Source of the DNA: Paenibacillus sp. J2TS4
GTDB taxonomy: Bacteria > Bacillota > Bacilli > Paenibacillales > NBRC-103111
Direction of reading: 5' to 3'
NCBI RefSeq assembly: GCF_018403245.1
Contig: NZ_BOSH01000007.1
Span: forward strand, 248,001-312,000
DNA length: 64,000 nucleotides
The translations under genes were made by a program, and so were the position numbers. This document shows positions 18,785 through 27,700 of this stretch, in pieces (the stretch's first letter is position 1; the number at the start of each line of letters is the position of its first letter). The notes beneath the pieces are model-generated. The model was given only the letters and a program-made list of their open reading frames with translations, ran no database searches and was not told where the DNA came from.

Positions 18785-19906
18785 ATGGACCGTAGACCGG
18801 ATTGGCTGAACGATGCTTATAAGGAATCCATGAACAAGATTCATACATTAAGCCATAAAATCGGAGCGAGCTTTCCGCATGTATGCTTGAATGGAAGCTA
18901 CAATTGTGAAGAAGCTTCCTTCTGGACTTCCGGATTTTGGGGAGGCTTGCTTTGGCTGGCCTATCGCGAAACGAAAGAGGAGTCTTTGAGAGAGCTTGCG
19001 GAAACGATCGAACAGAAGCTGAACGTTCCGCTGCATGATTTTTATGATATTCATCATGATGTTGGATTCATGTACTTACCGACGGCTGTCGTTAACTATC
19101 AGTGGACAGGAAATAGAGAATCCCGGAGAACGGGCTTGATCGCGGCCAGCCATCTGGCAGGCCGATTCAACCTTAAGGGGCAATTTATCAGGGCATGGAC
19201 GGATCGTGTAGACCCGAACAGCACGGGCTGGGCCATTATCGACTGCCTTATGAATTTGCCGCTGCTTTTCTGGGCATCGAAGGAGACGGGGGACCCCCGC
19301 TTCAGACATATCGCCGTGGCGCATGCGGATACCGTGCTCCAACATTTTGTAAGAGAGGACTGGACCGTCCCTCACATTGTAAGCTTTGACCCGGAGACGG
19401 GAGGGAAAATCGAGAACCTTGGAGGACAGGGACTCGGGCCGGATTCCGCATGGTCAAGAGGCCAAGCCTGGGCCATCTACGGCTTCGCCATTGCGGCACG
19501 CGAAACCGGCAAACGCGAATACCGGTTAGCAGCCCAAAATATCGCAAACTACTTCTTGTCCCATCTTCTTGAAGATCAGGTCCCTTATTGGGATTTCAGA
19601 ACAGAAGACAAAGATAAGTGGGCCCGGGATTCCACAGCATCCGCCTGTACGGCCAGCGGCCTGCTCGAACTGAGCGCCGTGCTGGAAGAAGAATCCGAAA
19701 AATCCTTCTACTACGAAAGGGCCTTGACCATACTCAAACGGCTGTATGACAACTACGCCGACTTCAGCGACCGGCAGGACGCCATTCTTACCAAAGGAAC
19801 CGTCTCTTATCCCGTAAATAAACATGTTAATGTGCCGATTATTTACGGGGATTATTATTTTGTAGAAGCGCTTGGCAAAGTGCACGGTCACCCCGGGTTG
19901 TTCTAA
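18785..19906 (+). CDS. glycoside hydrolase family 88, unsaturated glucuronyl hydrolase
   Basis: A 373-residue protein of the (alpha/alpha)6-barrel GH88 family. Asp92 in the HHDVGFMYLP motif and Asp153 in STGWAIIDCLMNL are 61 residues apart, as are the catalytic Asp88 and Asp149 of the Bacillus sp. GL1 enzyme. SRGQAWAIYGFA is another family hallmark. The enzyme hydrates the double bond left by polysaccharide lyases and releases the unsaturated uronic acid. No signal peptide is seen, so it acts in the cytoplasm on imported lyase products. The ATG at 18785 has AAAGGAG at ideal spacing; an upstream in-frame GTG at 18761 does not. Confidence 0.9.
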   Translation: MDRRPDWLNDAYKESMNKIHTLSHKIGASFPHVCLNGSYNCEEASFWTSGFWGGLLWLAYRETKEESLRELAETIEQKLNVPLHDFYDIHHDVGFMYLPTAVVNYQWTGNRESRRTGLIAASHLAGRFNLKGQFIRAWTDRVDPNSTGWAIIDCLMNLPLLFWASKETGDPRFRHIAVAHADTVLQHFVREDWTVPHIVSFDPETGGKIENLGGQGLGPDSAWSRGQAWAIYGFAIAARETGKREYRLAAQNIANYFLSHLLEDQVPYWDFRTEDKDKWARDSTASACTASGLLELSAVLEEESEKSFYYERALTILKRLYDNYADFSDRQDAILTKGTVSYPVNKHVNVPIIYGDYYFVEALGKVHGHPGLF

Positions 19907-19937
19907 TCCATAATTTGCGATGAAATAAGCTATTATC

Positions 19938-19976
19938 AGTCCCCCGGCCATGGATGGTTGGGGGACTTGGTGTTTT
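19938..19976 (+). terminator. Rho-independent terminator of the GH88 gene
   Basis: AGTCCCCC pairs with GGGGGACT around a 13-base loop, followed shortly by TGGTGTTTT, 32 bases after the GH88 stop codon. Confidence 0.8.
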
Positions 19977-20304
19977 AATAGACGAAGGGGATTGAATTCA
20001 CGACTCTATCTGCTTGCTAAGCCAACTCTGCGATGACTCCCTTAGCCGTTGATTTTTAGAATGAATTAATGGCCATTAATGGGCGGTTACTATCATGTTG
20101 ATCAACTGTTGGCCCATCAGTATTTTGTCGGTCATTTTTTCTTGCAGCTAATACCTCCTATTTTTTCATAAAAAATTAACATACAGGCAAATGTCATTGT
20201 TATTTCATAGCGATGGGAATATGAAACGGCTCCCTGTTACTTTTTGAAAATATTATCGTATTACTAAGAGTGACTTCATTACTTATTCGGAGGTGAGATG
20301 AAGA
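19977..20304. other. intergenic region, nothing recognised
   Basis: About 330 bp between the GH88 terminator and the membrane-protein gene. It becomes AT-rich toward its right end. Apart from the ribosome binding site GGAGGTGAG before the next gene, I see no gene or structured element. Confidence 0.5.
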
Positions 20305-20964
20305 ATGTTTCCTACTCCACGTGAGAAATTCTACGATAGAATATTCGATTACGTAAGTAAGGACAAACGAACAGCATTGACATTAGGCACTCTATTTATT
20401 CTACTCGTGATCTTAATAGTCTTACTCCTCCAACTTTCGAAAAAAGAAGATCCAACCTATACGACTTATAACAACTATTCTTGCGAAGAAATGATCGGTT
20501 CAGAACAATTATCAACCGATACGACGTTGAATATTTTAAAAGCAGCCAGAATCGAGTCAGAATTGAATTTCTGGAATATCTTTAAAGATAAATTATTTTC
20601 ATACAATTCTGTTTTTAATTTAGTTAACGAATCCAGCAAACTATTAGTACTAGCCGAACAAAGCGACAGTGACAATCAAGCTAAAACAATAACTATACCT
20701 AAGGATGCATGTTACTTATCAATTAATAGTCATCCAAATGAATTTCTAATATCAAATTTACAATTCCCCTCAACAAAAATAGAAATATATCGTTGGACAA
20801 AAAAATATCGTACTTACCTCTCCGACAAAGAGCATACCGAACATCATACTATCCTTATTATGAATAACCATTCCATTCATATAAAACAGTTCTTTTCTCA
20901 ATCCTTCTTGTTTCCCATAATGAAGAATCAGATAATGGTGTACAACCTTGATTCCAAGATATAA
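20305..20964 (+). CDS. hypothetical single-pass membrane protein
   Basis: A 219-residue protein with a short cytoplasmic N-terminus, one strong membrane segment (about 22-45, rich in L/I/V) and a hydrophilic outer part of 170 residues. I recognise no family. The start is supported by GGAGGTGAG. Low GC and codon use differ from the heparinase locus. Its stop codon lies directly beside the first ssrA 3'-end remnant, and the 20 bases around its last codons recur next to the remnant at 29.3 kb, so it probably belongs to the accessory region. Confidence 0.6.
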   Translation: MFPTPREKFYDRIFDYVSKDKRTALTLGTLFILLVILIVLLLQLSKKEDPTYTTYNNYSCEEMIGSEQLSTDTTLNILKAARIESELNFWNIFKDKLFSYNSVFNLVNESSKLLVLAEQSDSDNQAKTITIPKDACYLSINSHPNEFLISNLQFPSTKIEIYRWTKKYRTYLSDKEHTEHHTILIMNNHSIHIKQFFSQSFLFPIMKNQIMVYNLDSKI

Positions 20965-20983
20965 ATAGCATGAGATAAACGGA

Positions 20984-21112
20984 AAGAGAGTACCTATTGA
21001 TACTCTCTTAGATTTGGTGGAGGCAAGGGGAATTGAATCCCTGTCTGAAGTTAACGATAAAGCAAGCTTCTAAGGTGCTAGTCATTATATTGTATCTCTA
21101 GGCTTTGCCCCA
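20984..21112 (-). repeat. ssrA 3'-end remnant (att-like) with terminator hairpin
   Basis: From 21015 onward about 95 bases match the 3' part of the intact tmRNA gene at 49694 with scattered substitutions. The acceptor CCA, T-arm (GAATCC for GAACCC) and the upstream segment through CTAGGC are all recognisable. On the minus strand it is followed by a 9-bp hairpin (20984-21009) and a T-rich run, as a tmRNA terminator would be. It cannot act as a tmRNA because the 5' half is missing. Confidence 0.8.
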
Positions 21113-21116
21113 ATAA

Positions 21117-21278
21117 TCACCTTTCAACGGACTGCTCTTCCAGAATGTGAGTGATAGTCTCTAATGCATGCATTCCTTTTGCAATATCGACTATAAATTC
21201 TACTGCATACTTCCGTTCTATTCGTAGAGGATATCCATTCAACAGTAGGAATGATTTTGTAATCAGATAGGCTGTTCA
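21117..21278 (-). pseudogene. decayed Doc (death-on-curing) family toxin fragment
   Basis: In one minus-strand frame the sequence reads TAYLITKSFLLLNGYPLRIE, then an A-x-EFI-x-DIA-x-G segment, and ends at a stop at 21117. This is the usual C-terminus of Doc/Fic toxins just after the DGNKR motif. Upstream, the DGNKR codons are disrupted by a substitution and a frameshift, and a stop (TGA at 21276-21278) closes the frame. No antitoxin gene is seen. It lies against the ssrA remnant and is probably debris of a mobile element. The family call rests on a short segment. Confidence 0.45.
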
Positions 21279-21478
21279 TTTTATGGCCTATCTTTACAGT
21301 CCATACTATTTCCTCTGCAGCGGAAGTCTCAGAAGCAACATACAGGAGATATTTATCCATCTTAGAGTCCAACAGTATTATTTTTTCCGATGGAAAACAA
21401 CGTTTTAAAACATACTATTATTATAAATTACTTGATAAATTAAGGTAAACACACCTCCTTTGGAGCAGATCCGAACGC

Positions 21479-21508
21479 AAAAAAGCGACCTAGCACGATC
21501 GCTTTTCT
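21479..21508 (-). terminator. terminator of the alpha/beta hydrolase gene
   Basis: AAAAGCGA pairs with TCGCTTTT around a 10-base loop; on the minus strand the stem is followed by a T run. It lies about 60 bases after the hydrolase stop codon. The symmetric flanks could also work on the plus strand. Confidence 0.6.
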
Positions 21509-21568
21509 GTTTGTATCGGTAGAGGTGAACCGTGGATCTACAAAAATTCGCCGCAGCAAAGTAAGTTG

Positions 21569-22882
21569 TCACCTCGATCCATAGGTTCCTTCGGATGTGA
21601 AGCGGCCAATGCCTTTCAATGTATAATCAAAGAATTTAAGAATAAGTTCATTCTCTGTTTCTATACAGTAATATTGCTCAATCGTCGCTTTTCCGCCCTG
21701 CAGCATATTGGCGAGCAGAGGAGAGAAAAGCGGCAAGTCGGTAAGGCTTAAATGTTTTGCCCCTTGAAAATGAACGGTATATACTTCCTTGAAGTTTTTG
21801 TCGGCGGCGTAGTTTGCCGCATAAGTAGAGTTTCTTCCAAGCTGTTTCCAAACATCGTCGGAATAAAGGTTAAGAGTCGGAGTCATGTAGGCTTTGCCGC
21901 TTGCCGCAAAATCGTCAGTCTCTTTATCATAAACAAGCTCGCTAAAAAATGGGGCATCTATATTTACAACTGCACTTACATCTTTACGGTCTCTGCCGAG
22001 CTCAACACTTGCCGCACCACCCATAGAGTGCCCGAACACACCTATTTTATCTTTACTGATATGCTGATAAACGGGAGCTTTATCGTTTTCGGATTTTTCA
22101 ATGATTGTATCCATGACAAAATTCATGTCGTCTGTTCGCAGTTCCATCCATTTTTGAAAGAATCCATAGAGCTGCTCTCTGGTATAAACGCCCTCTTGGT
22201 TGGCATTGTCGAATTCCTTCTTATATTCCGAATTGATTAAGGTAAACGTCCCATCTTCCGAAACTGTATAAAAAGAATGATAAGGATGATCGATGGAACA
22301 TACGACATACCCATGGCTTGCAAGCTCCCTAAACGTGGAGGCATTGCTTGTCTTAATACCGACAGCCCCATGCGAGAAGACCAAGAGCGGATAGGTTCCA
22401 TCGGCATTTTCGGGATACCAAAATTGTACATTAACAAACCTGTTCTTGCCGGCTGCGGCAAATTCTTCGATGCGGTTTTTGTCTACGTAGGTATATGTTG
22501 CCGTTGCGACTTCATAGGGGCCCGTAACCTTTGGCAGTTTATATTGCGGAAAAACAAGTGCAGGTACAAGTGCAAGTATGAGCAAAAATGTCATCGTCAC
22601 TGCTTTTACGATCATACGGGAGGTTTTGAATTCACGGTTGCCCGCTTTATTACGGATAAGGGAAAATGTCCCGATCCCCGCTAGTATGAATAGCAGTGAT
22701 GCAAGCAACACCCAGCGGAAGCTCCAGACGATTACCGATGTCAATACAAGGATGGCAAATATGACGAATCCAGCAATTCTCGCCCAATTCCTAACCTTGT
22801 GATGGTTTTGCTTGGTTACAATACAATACGTGGCGAAAGCAATCTCGAAAATCAAAGCGATAGAAAATAGTAAGACTCCCAC
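21569..22882 (-). CDS. alpha/beta hydrolase, platelet-activating-factor acetylhydrolase-like, membrane-anchored
   Basis: A 437-residue protein. The first 120 residues hold three to four membrane segments; the remainder is an alpha/beta hydrolase. PLLVFSHGAVG forms the oxyanion region and GVFGHSMGGAASVELG holds the nucleophilic Ser (G-x-S-x-G). VVNIDAP offers the acid Asp and GAKHLSL the His. The arrangement resembles PAF acetylhydrolase-like esterases, with the catalytic domain outside the membrane. The substrate is unknown. It is transcribed in the same direction as the LytTR/DUF3021 pair behind it but separated by a terminator. Confidence 0.8.
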   Translation of the reverse strand: MGVLLFSIALIFEIAFATYCIVTKQNHHKVRNWARIAGFVIFAILVLTSVIVWSFRWVLLASLLFILAGIGTFSLIRNKAGNREFKTSRMIVKAVTMTFLLILALVPALVFPQYKLPKVTGPYEVATATYTYVDKNRIEEFAAAGKNRFVNVQFWYPENADGTYPLLVFSHGAVGIKTSNASTFRELASHGYVVCSIDHPYHSFYTVSEDGTFTLINSEYKKEFDNANQEGVYTREQLYGFFQKWMELRTDDMNFVMDTIIEKSENDKAPVYQHISKDKIGVFGHSMGGAASVELGRDRKDVSAVVNIDAPFFSELVYDKETDDFAASGKAYMTPTLNLYSDDVWKQLGRNSTYAANYAADKNFKEVYTVHFQGAKHLSLTDLPLFSPLLANMLQGGKATIEQYYCIETENELILKFFDYTLKGIGRFTSEGTYGSR

Positions 22883-23030
22883 AGTGTTGCTCCTTTCTGT
22901 CTCTTGCCAGTTTATTGGTGAAATCAGAATACAAAACTGCGGAAAGGATGTATATAGAAAATCAATAAGCTGTATCTACAGCCCGATAAGTTGTAAAAAT
23001 AAGCCCGGAACTTATAAATTCTATATTATC

Positions 23031-23065
23031 AAAAAAAGGGCGGTAAGCTTTAAAGCTCACCACCC
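23031..23065 (-). terminator. terminator overlapping the DUF3021 stop codon
   Basis: A 13-bp stem (GGGTGGTGAGCTT against AAGCTTACCGCCC, with G-T wobbles) has its loop on the stop codon and is followed on the minus strand by seven T. The stem is partly coding. Confidence 0.75.
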
Positions 23066-23490
23066 ATGTCTTTCTTCAATGACTTTAGTCCTTCGTTTAT
23101 TTGTTCAGCCACTTTTTTATCATTTTGCCATGAGAGGAAACGAACGACAGCATAGATTACCGCTATTTCCAATGCTAAAATGAGTATGCTTGATGCACTA
23201 TTGACTATACCAAAAATAGCTCCGAGGGAGATCAATATCGTTTCTAAAGCCATAAAATGAATGGCCCTTCTGATGCGCATATTCTTCTCGCTTATGTTGA
23301 GAGAAGAGTTCAAAATAAATCCAACTAAAGCACTTATGAATGAGAAGGCCATGATGATATAAATCGACTTCAAATCGAAGGCCATATCGGGATAGAAAAA
23401 TTGTCTCAAAATCGTTAAAACAATGATGATGGATGCGAAGATGACCATGAAATTTTGAATAGTCTTTTTCACAAATTCATTCAGTTGCAA
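23050..23490 (-). CDS. DUF3021 family membrane protein
   Basis: About 146 residues with four membrane segments (FMVIFASIIIVLTILRQFF, IYIIMAFSFISALVGFIL, MALETILISLGAIFGI, SILILALEIAVIYAVV). DUF3021 proteins are regularly encoded behind a LytTR regulator and are thought to antagonise or sense for it. The best start is the TTG at 23490, behind GAGGAGGGG, rather than the GTG at 23508. The gene follows the LytTR stop by 14 bases, so the two are translated from one message. Confidence 0.75.
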   Translation of the reverse strand: MQLNEFVKKTIQNFMVIFASIIIVLTILRQFFYPDMAFDLKSIYIIMAFSFISALVGFILNSSLNISEKNMRIRRAIHFMALETILISLGAIFGIVNSASSILILALEIAVIYAVVRFLSWQNDKKVAEQINEGLKSLKKDMGGEL

Positions 23491-23504
23491 CGTTACCCCT
23501 CCTC

Positions 23505-23942
23505 TCACAGTCCAAGCATATTTTTAAGTACAGGCACATACTGCCTCGATATCACAACACGTTCCCCGTTATCCAACACGGCTACAAAACGGCCGCTTAA
23601 CGATGGCTGAACGAATGAAATTTTGGCTATGTTCAAAATCGTTGATTTGGATGCGCGAAAACATTCCTTTCCTTTGCAGAGTTCCTCCAACTCATAAAGC
23701 TTGTGCTTCACCTCAAAAACTTCATCCTTGCAGTAAATAAAAACTTTCCCGTCAACGGCCTCGAAATAATATATATCGCTAATTTTAAGACGGTGAATAC
23801 TGTCATTTTGATACCCTAGCAGAATAGGATCTTCCAACTTTAGCTTGTTTACGATTTCGTATATTTTGTTATTTACCTCATGACACCTGATAACGATTTC
23901 CTCTTCCTGCTCTTTTCCTATCTCTTCTATTGAAACTTTCAT
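23505..23942 (-). CDS. LytTR-domain transcriptional regulator
   Basis: A 145-residue protein starting MKVSIEEIG. The C-terminal 100 residues are a LytTR DNA-binding domain (IYYFEAVDGKVFIYCKDEVFEV, FRASKSTILNIAKI, GRFVAVLDNGERVVISRQYV). It lacks a receiver domain, so it is a stand-alone regulator rather than a two-component partner. With DUF3021 it forms the LytTR regulatory-system arrangement, usually autoregulatory. The ATG at 23942 is chosen over an upstream TTG because it matches the usual family start. Confidence 0.85.
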   Translation of the reverse strand: MKVSIEEIGKEQEEEIVIRCHEVNNKIYEIVNKLKLEDPILLGYQNDSIHRLKISDIYYFEAVDGKVFIYCKDEVFEVKHKLYELEELCKGKECFRASKSTILNIAKISFVQPSLSGRFVAVLDNGERVVISRQYVPVLKNMLGL

Positions 23943-24022
23943 ACGAGAGATCGTCTCCAATTACATGTATTCCTGTTGCGAATTACAGTTTATCAAATCT
24001 TTCTCTGGACATAAAGCAAAAG

Positions 24023-24086
24023 TCCACAACCTTATGCGGTTGTGGATCTACATGGTGGAGGCGAGATTATATTCCGATTTCCCTCA
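24023..24086 (-). repeat. ssrA 3'-end remnant joined to an ABC-ATPase C-terminus
   Basis: From 24053 to 24065 thirteen bases (TGGTGGAGGCGAG) equal the tmRNA 3' end. On the minus strand they are followed by a 9-bp hairpin (24023-24046, TCCACAACC/GGTTGTGGA) and CTTTTG. Directly on the other side, 24068-24086 reads, on the minus strand, as ATGAGGGAAATCGG-type codons for MREIGI plus a stop. This is the same ending as the ABC ATPase at 29410. The junction looks like a recombination scar. Confidence 0.6.
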
Positions 24087-24134
24087 TCAAACTTTAGGAT
24101 CATCCCCTTGTTATTGGAAGACGGACCCTAGAGA

Positions 24135-25007
24135 CTAACCTTTCATAGATCCAAGCAGCATCCCCTTGTTAAAATGCTTTTGGAAAAAGGGATACACACA
24201 TAACAGCGGAATGGCTGTGATCAGAATGGCCGCCATTCTTGCCGAGTGAGTGAAGTTGACGCCTTGGATTTCCTGCTGCGCAAAATCAGCATCCCCTTCA
24301 ACAAGCATCAATTTCAAGAAAACTTGCAATGGCCATTTATTATTATCGTGCAAATAAAGGATGGCATGGAAATACGTGTTCCAATTAGAGACCATGTAAA
24401 ATAAAGTGAACGTTGCAATCGCTGCCTTGGATAGAGGAAGTACAATGGAGAAAAGAATGCGCCATTCCCCAGCCCCGTCAATTCGCGCGGAATCAAATAA
24501 TTCGTCTGGAAGTCTAGTGAAAAAGCCGCGCATCACGATCAAATTAAACGGTGCGATCGCGGTGGAAAACCAAAGTGCCCCATAGGTGTTCAAGAGTCCC
24601 AAACTATCCACAACTAAATAAGTTGGAATCATCCCGCCTGAAAAGATCAATGTGAATACAACGATGAAATTTAGAAAGGAGCGTCCTTTAATAAATTTTT
24701 TGGATAAACCGTAAGCCATTAAGGTAGTAATTGTAATATTAATGAAGGTACCAATGACTGTAATTTCAACCGCATTCTTAAACGCTTTCAAAAAAGAATT
24801 ATTCTTCAATAAATAGTGGTAGCCTTCCAGAGTAAATTCACGTGGAAAAATAAAAAAACCACGGGTTAAATATTCCTTTTCCGTTGCAAAAGAGGTCATC
24901 ACAACGTAGAGGACCGGGAGTATGATGATGATTAATCCAATAATGAGCAAGCTATAAACAACTATATCCAGGAATACATTTCGCCCTTGAGGGTTATGCC
25001 TTGCCAT
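24135..25007 (-). CDS. carbohydrate ABC transporter permease, LplC-like (second system)
   Basis: A 290-residue permease with six membrane segments, the EAA loop LPDELFDSARIDGAGEWRILFSIVLPLSKAAI and the family ending KHFNKGMLLGSMKG. It abuts the LplB-like gene upstream, sharing one base. It carries no substrate-specific motif and no lyase or hydrolase gene accompanies it, so the transported sugar is unknown. A shared ATPase encoded elsewhere is assumed. Confidence 0.9.
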   Translation of the reverse strand: MARHNPQGRNVFLDIVVYSLLIIGLIIIILPVLYVVMTSFATEKEYLTRGFFIFPREFTLEGYHYLLKNNSFLKAFKNAVEITVIGTFINITITTLMAYGLSKKFIKGRSFLNFIVVFTLIFSGGMIPTYLVVDSLGLLNTYGALWFSTAIAPFNLIVMRGFFTRLPDELFDSARIDGAGEWRILFSIVLPLSKAAIATFTLFYMVSNWNTYFHAILYLHDNNKWPLQVFLKLMLVEGDADFAQQEIQGVNFTHSARMAAILITAIPLLCVYPFFQKHFNKGMLLGSMKG

Positions 25008-25975
25008 TAAAAAATCCCCTCCTCCCCGAGTTTTTTAACCACTTTATTGGCTCCGACCACCAGGATAAGACCAATAATCCCTTTAAACATTCCTACCGCT
25101 GTTGTAAAACTGAAATTCCCCATTAATACACCGGTCCGATAAATAAACGTATCGAATATGTCGGAAGTCTGCATATTTAACGGGTTCTGCAATAATAATA
25201 CATGTTCAAACCCAATATCCATAAATGAGCCTAATCGTAAAATAAATAAAATAATGATCACGCCGCGTATGGCCGGCAAAGTAATATGCCAAATTTGCCG
25301 CAGCCGCCCGGCTCCATCGATGGAAGCCGCTTCATATAAATTGGGATCTACCCCGGCGATTGCCGCCAAAAAAATAATCGCTCCCCAGCCGGCTCCTTGC
25401 CAAATATTATGTAATATCCAAGTAATTCGGAAACCGCCTGGTGTTGTTAAAGGCTCAATGGTATTAAACCCTAAGTCTCTCAGAAGGATATTGATTCCTC
25501 CGTCCCGCGTTGCAAATAATACAACGGTTATGGCCACAATGACGACCCAAGATAAAAAATGCGGTGCATAAAAGATGGTCTGTGTCATAACTTTAAACCA
25601 CTTTATTCTTACTTCATTTAATAAAACGGCTAAAATAATCGGCATTGGGAAGAAAAATACAATATCGAGAGCACTTAGGATCATCGTGTTCGCCATTAAA
25701 GGCCAGAAATCCCTGGTCGTAAAAAGTCTCTCGAAGTTTTCGAATCCTACCCAATTGCTGCCCCAAAAGCCTAGAAAGGGATCATAGTTTTGAAAGGCTA
25801 TCACAATCCCGGCCATAGGAATGTATTTAAAAATGATAAAAAATAAAAAGCCCGGCAAGATCATCATATAAATAGGCCAAGTACGTTTTAGGTTGAACCT
25901 GGTCTTTTGGGGACGTATCGGTATTTGTGGGGTTCCTGCAGTTAATGTTGATTTATTGGTTGTTCTCATGTTCAT
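25007..25975 (-). CDS. carbohydrate ABC transporter permease, LplB-like (second system)
   Basis: About 322 residues. MMILPGFLFFIIFKYIPMAGIVIAFQNYDPFLG and the EAA loop AAIAGVDPNLYEAASIDGAGRLRQIWHITLPAI identify the family. The ATG at 25975 is at a workable distance from GAGGGAG; an ATG at 25984 sits too close to it. It follows the lipoprotein gene after about 155 bases, which contain a short hairpin around GCGATAGTCG. Confidence 0.88.
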   Translation of the reverse strand: MNMRTTNKSTLTAGTPQIPIRPQKTRFNLKRTWPIYMMILPGFLFFIIFKYIPMAGIVIAFQNYDPFLGFWGSNWVGFENFERLFTTRDFWPLMANTMILSALDIVFFFPMPIILAVLLNEVRIKWFKVMTQTIFYAPHFLSWVVIVAITVVLFATRDGGINILLRDLGFNTIEPLTTPGGFRITWILHNIWQGAGWGAIIFLAAIAGVDPNLYEAASIDGAGRLRQIWHITLPAIRGVIIILFILRLGSFMDIGFEHVLLLQNPLNMQTSDIFDTFIYRTGVLMGNFSFTTAVGMFKGIIGLILVVGANKVVKKLGEEGIF

Positions 25976-26131
25976 TCGCCGCATTACTCCCTCGCTTATT
26001 TCAAAATATAGAAAGTATAAGTTTTCATCCTATACCTGTTCTTATATTTCATCGGTAAACATGCCTGCCCAAAGGACGGCGATAGTCGTTTATCCTTGTT
26101 TATAACAAGGAAGGGCGAGATGCCCTTCCCT

Positions 26132-27700
26132 TTATTTTGCTGCTTTTTGTTTCTGATAAGAGTCATTCACTTCTTTGATCATCTTATCTCCGCCGTCTGC
26201 CTTCCAACGAGCAATCACCTCATCTATATAGTCAACAGGTTTTCTTCCGGCGATGATATTGGCAATCCCTTCATTGAACTTTGCCGCAAGGTCTTTGGAA
26301 CGCTCTTGGAATGTCGGAGAATCAATCGTATAAGGATCTCCCGCATCTCTCCATTCAGAAGGATATTGATCGACCGCCTTCTGGAATTCAGCATCGAATT
26401 GTTCTTCTTCCGGAGTCCAGCCATGAATATTAAAATTGTCATCGGCAGCGCGGAATAGCCAGTTATTTAATAGATTAATTTGTTCCTCATATTGCTTTCC
26501 TTTTTCGGTAAGGACGATTTTGCCATCCGCGTTTTTCTCCCAAATCTCTCCTTCGGGACCATCTTTCATCACTGTAGTTCCTTCTTCCGTAATCCACCAA
26601 TCGAGCCATTCTAAAATCCGATAAATTTTTTCCTCTTCCATTTTGGAATTCAAGACGAGCTTTCCTCGCCCTTGTACGGTTACCAACAAGCCTGATTCGC
26701 CTTTAGGTCCTTTGGGCGGATAAGGAATCATAACGAATTCCGCCTCGGGGACAATTTTTTTCAAGGCTTCCTCTCTTTTTTTAATTGTGCTGGGCCCTGC
26801 AATCTCCCAACCAATTTTATTTCCTTCCACCAAGGCCACAATATCGCTTCCAACATTCGTAGCGAAATTATGATCAAATACATTTTCTTCATAAGCTTTA
26901 CTTAAAAAGGTTAAGAGGCCCTTCCATTCTTCGTTTTGTTCCTCCATTTTTACTAATCTGCCGTCCTGTTCTTTCCATTCATAGGCGATCCCATAAGCCG
27001 CTTGCAGAAAGGCATTTCGGCTTTTGCCAAGACCGGTCGATGTTCCAAATTCGTTGGTGAAACCAACGGTGCCGCCTTTTCCATTTCCACCTGGATCCTG
27101 TTCAACAAAGGCTTTTGAGATCTCATAGAACTTTTCAATCGTAAACTCCTCCGGACTTGGAATGGGAATACCCAATTTGTCCAGCCAGTCTTTTCGAACC
27201 CATAAAGCATTGCTATATTTCATCGTGTATTTCGGGAATCCATAAATTTTTCCCGGTTCATTAAACACTTCCATTGCATCTTGCGGGAATTCGCTTCCTA
27301 ATTGGGGGAAGTCTTTAAAATAAGGCTTCAAATCTACAAAAGCCCCGCTCTTCTGCCATTTTCTAAAATTAACGGGCTCATCTACATAATACATGTCCGG
27401 TAAATCTTTGGAGGCGGCTAGACTGTTCAACGTATTTTTATAATCATTGCCCCCTGGTACCCAGCGGATATTCAAGTCAATATTAAATTTGTCTTCAACA
27501 TACTTAATGGTCGGGTGATTCTTGTCTTCCCACCCCCCTCCCTGTTGCACAGGTACGATCATCGAGATCTTCAATCTTTTTGAACCGTCATCGACCTCCT
27601 TGCCACCAGGTTCTCTTGCACCGGGAGAATCTTTAGAGCAAGCCATGATCATAATGACAAAAAACATAAAGGTAAAAGATAAAAAAACAATTTTTCTCAC
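26132..27700 (-). CDS. extracellular solute-binding lipoprotein, LplA-like (second system)
   Basis: A 522-residue lipoprotein; the signal ends in the lipobox IMAC, with the lipid on Cys near residue 21. NALWVRKDWLDKLGIPIPSPEEFTIEKF and the C-terminal WKADGG-x-K-M segment are family hallmarks. It should supply the two permeases that follow on the same strand. The GTG at 27700 is chosen because AAGGAGGT precedes it by six bases; an in-frame ATG at 27724 lacks one. Order here is binding protein first, unlike the heparinase-linked importer, where permeases come first. Confidence 0.88.
   Translation of the reverse strand: MRKIVFLSFTFMFFVIMIMACSKDSPGAREPGGKEVDDGSKRLKISMIVPVQQGGGWEDKNHPTIKYVEDKFNIDLNIRWVPGGNDYKNTLNSLAASKDLPDMYYVDEPVNFRKWQKSGAFVDLKPYFKDFPQLGSEFPQDAMEVFNEPGKIYGFPKYTMKYSNALWVRKDWLDKLGIPIPSPEEFTIEKFYEISKAFVEQDPGGNGKGGTVGFTNEFGTSTGLGKSRNAFLQAAYGIAYEWKEQDGRLVKMEEQNEEWKGLLTFLSKAYEENVFDHNFATNVGSDIVALVEGNKIGWEIAGPSTIKKREEALKKIVPEAEFVMIPYPPKGPKGESGLLVTVQGRGKLVLNSKMEEEKIYRILEWLDWWITEEGTTVMKDGPEGEIWEKNADGKIVLTEKGKQYEEQINLLNNWLFRAADDNFNIHGWTPEEEQFDAEFQKAVDQYPSEWRDAGDPYTIDSPTFQERSKDLAAKFNEGIANIIAGRKPVDYIDEVIARWKADGGDKMIKEVNDSYQKQKAAK

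Noticed and set aside
20984..21112. A second functional tmRNA or a tRNA
   Set aside because: Only the 3' half is present; there is no matching 5' acceptor strand or tag reading frame.
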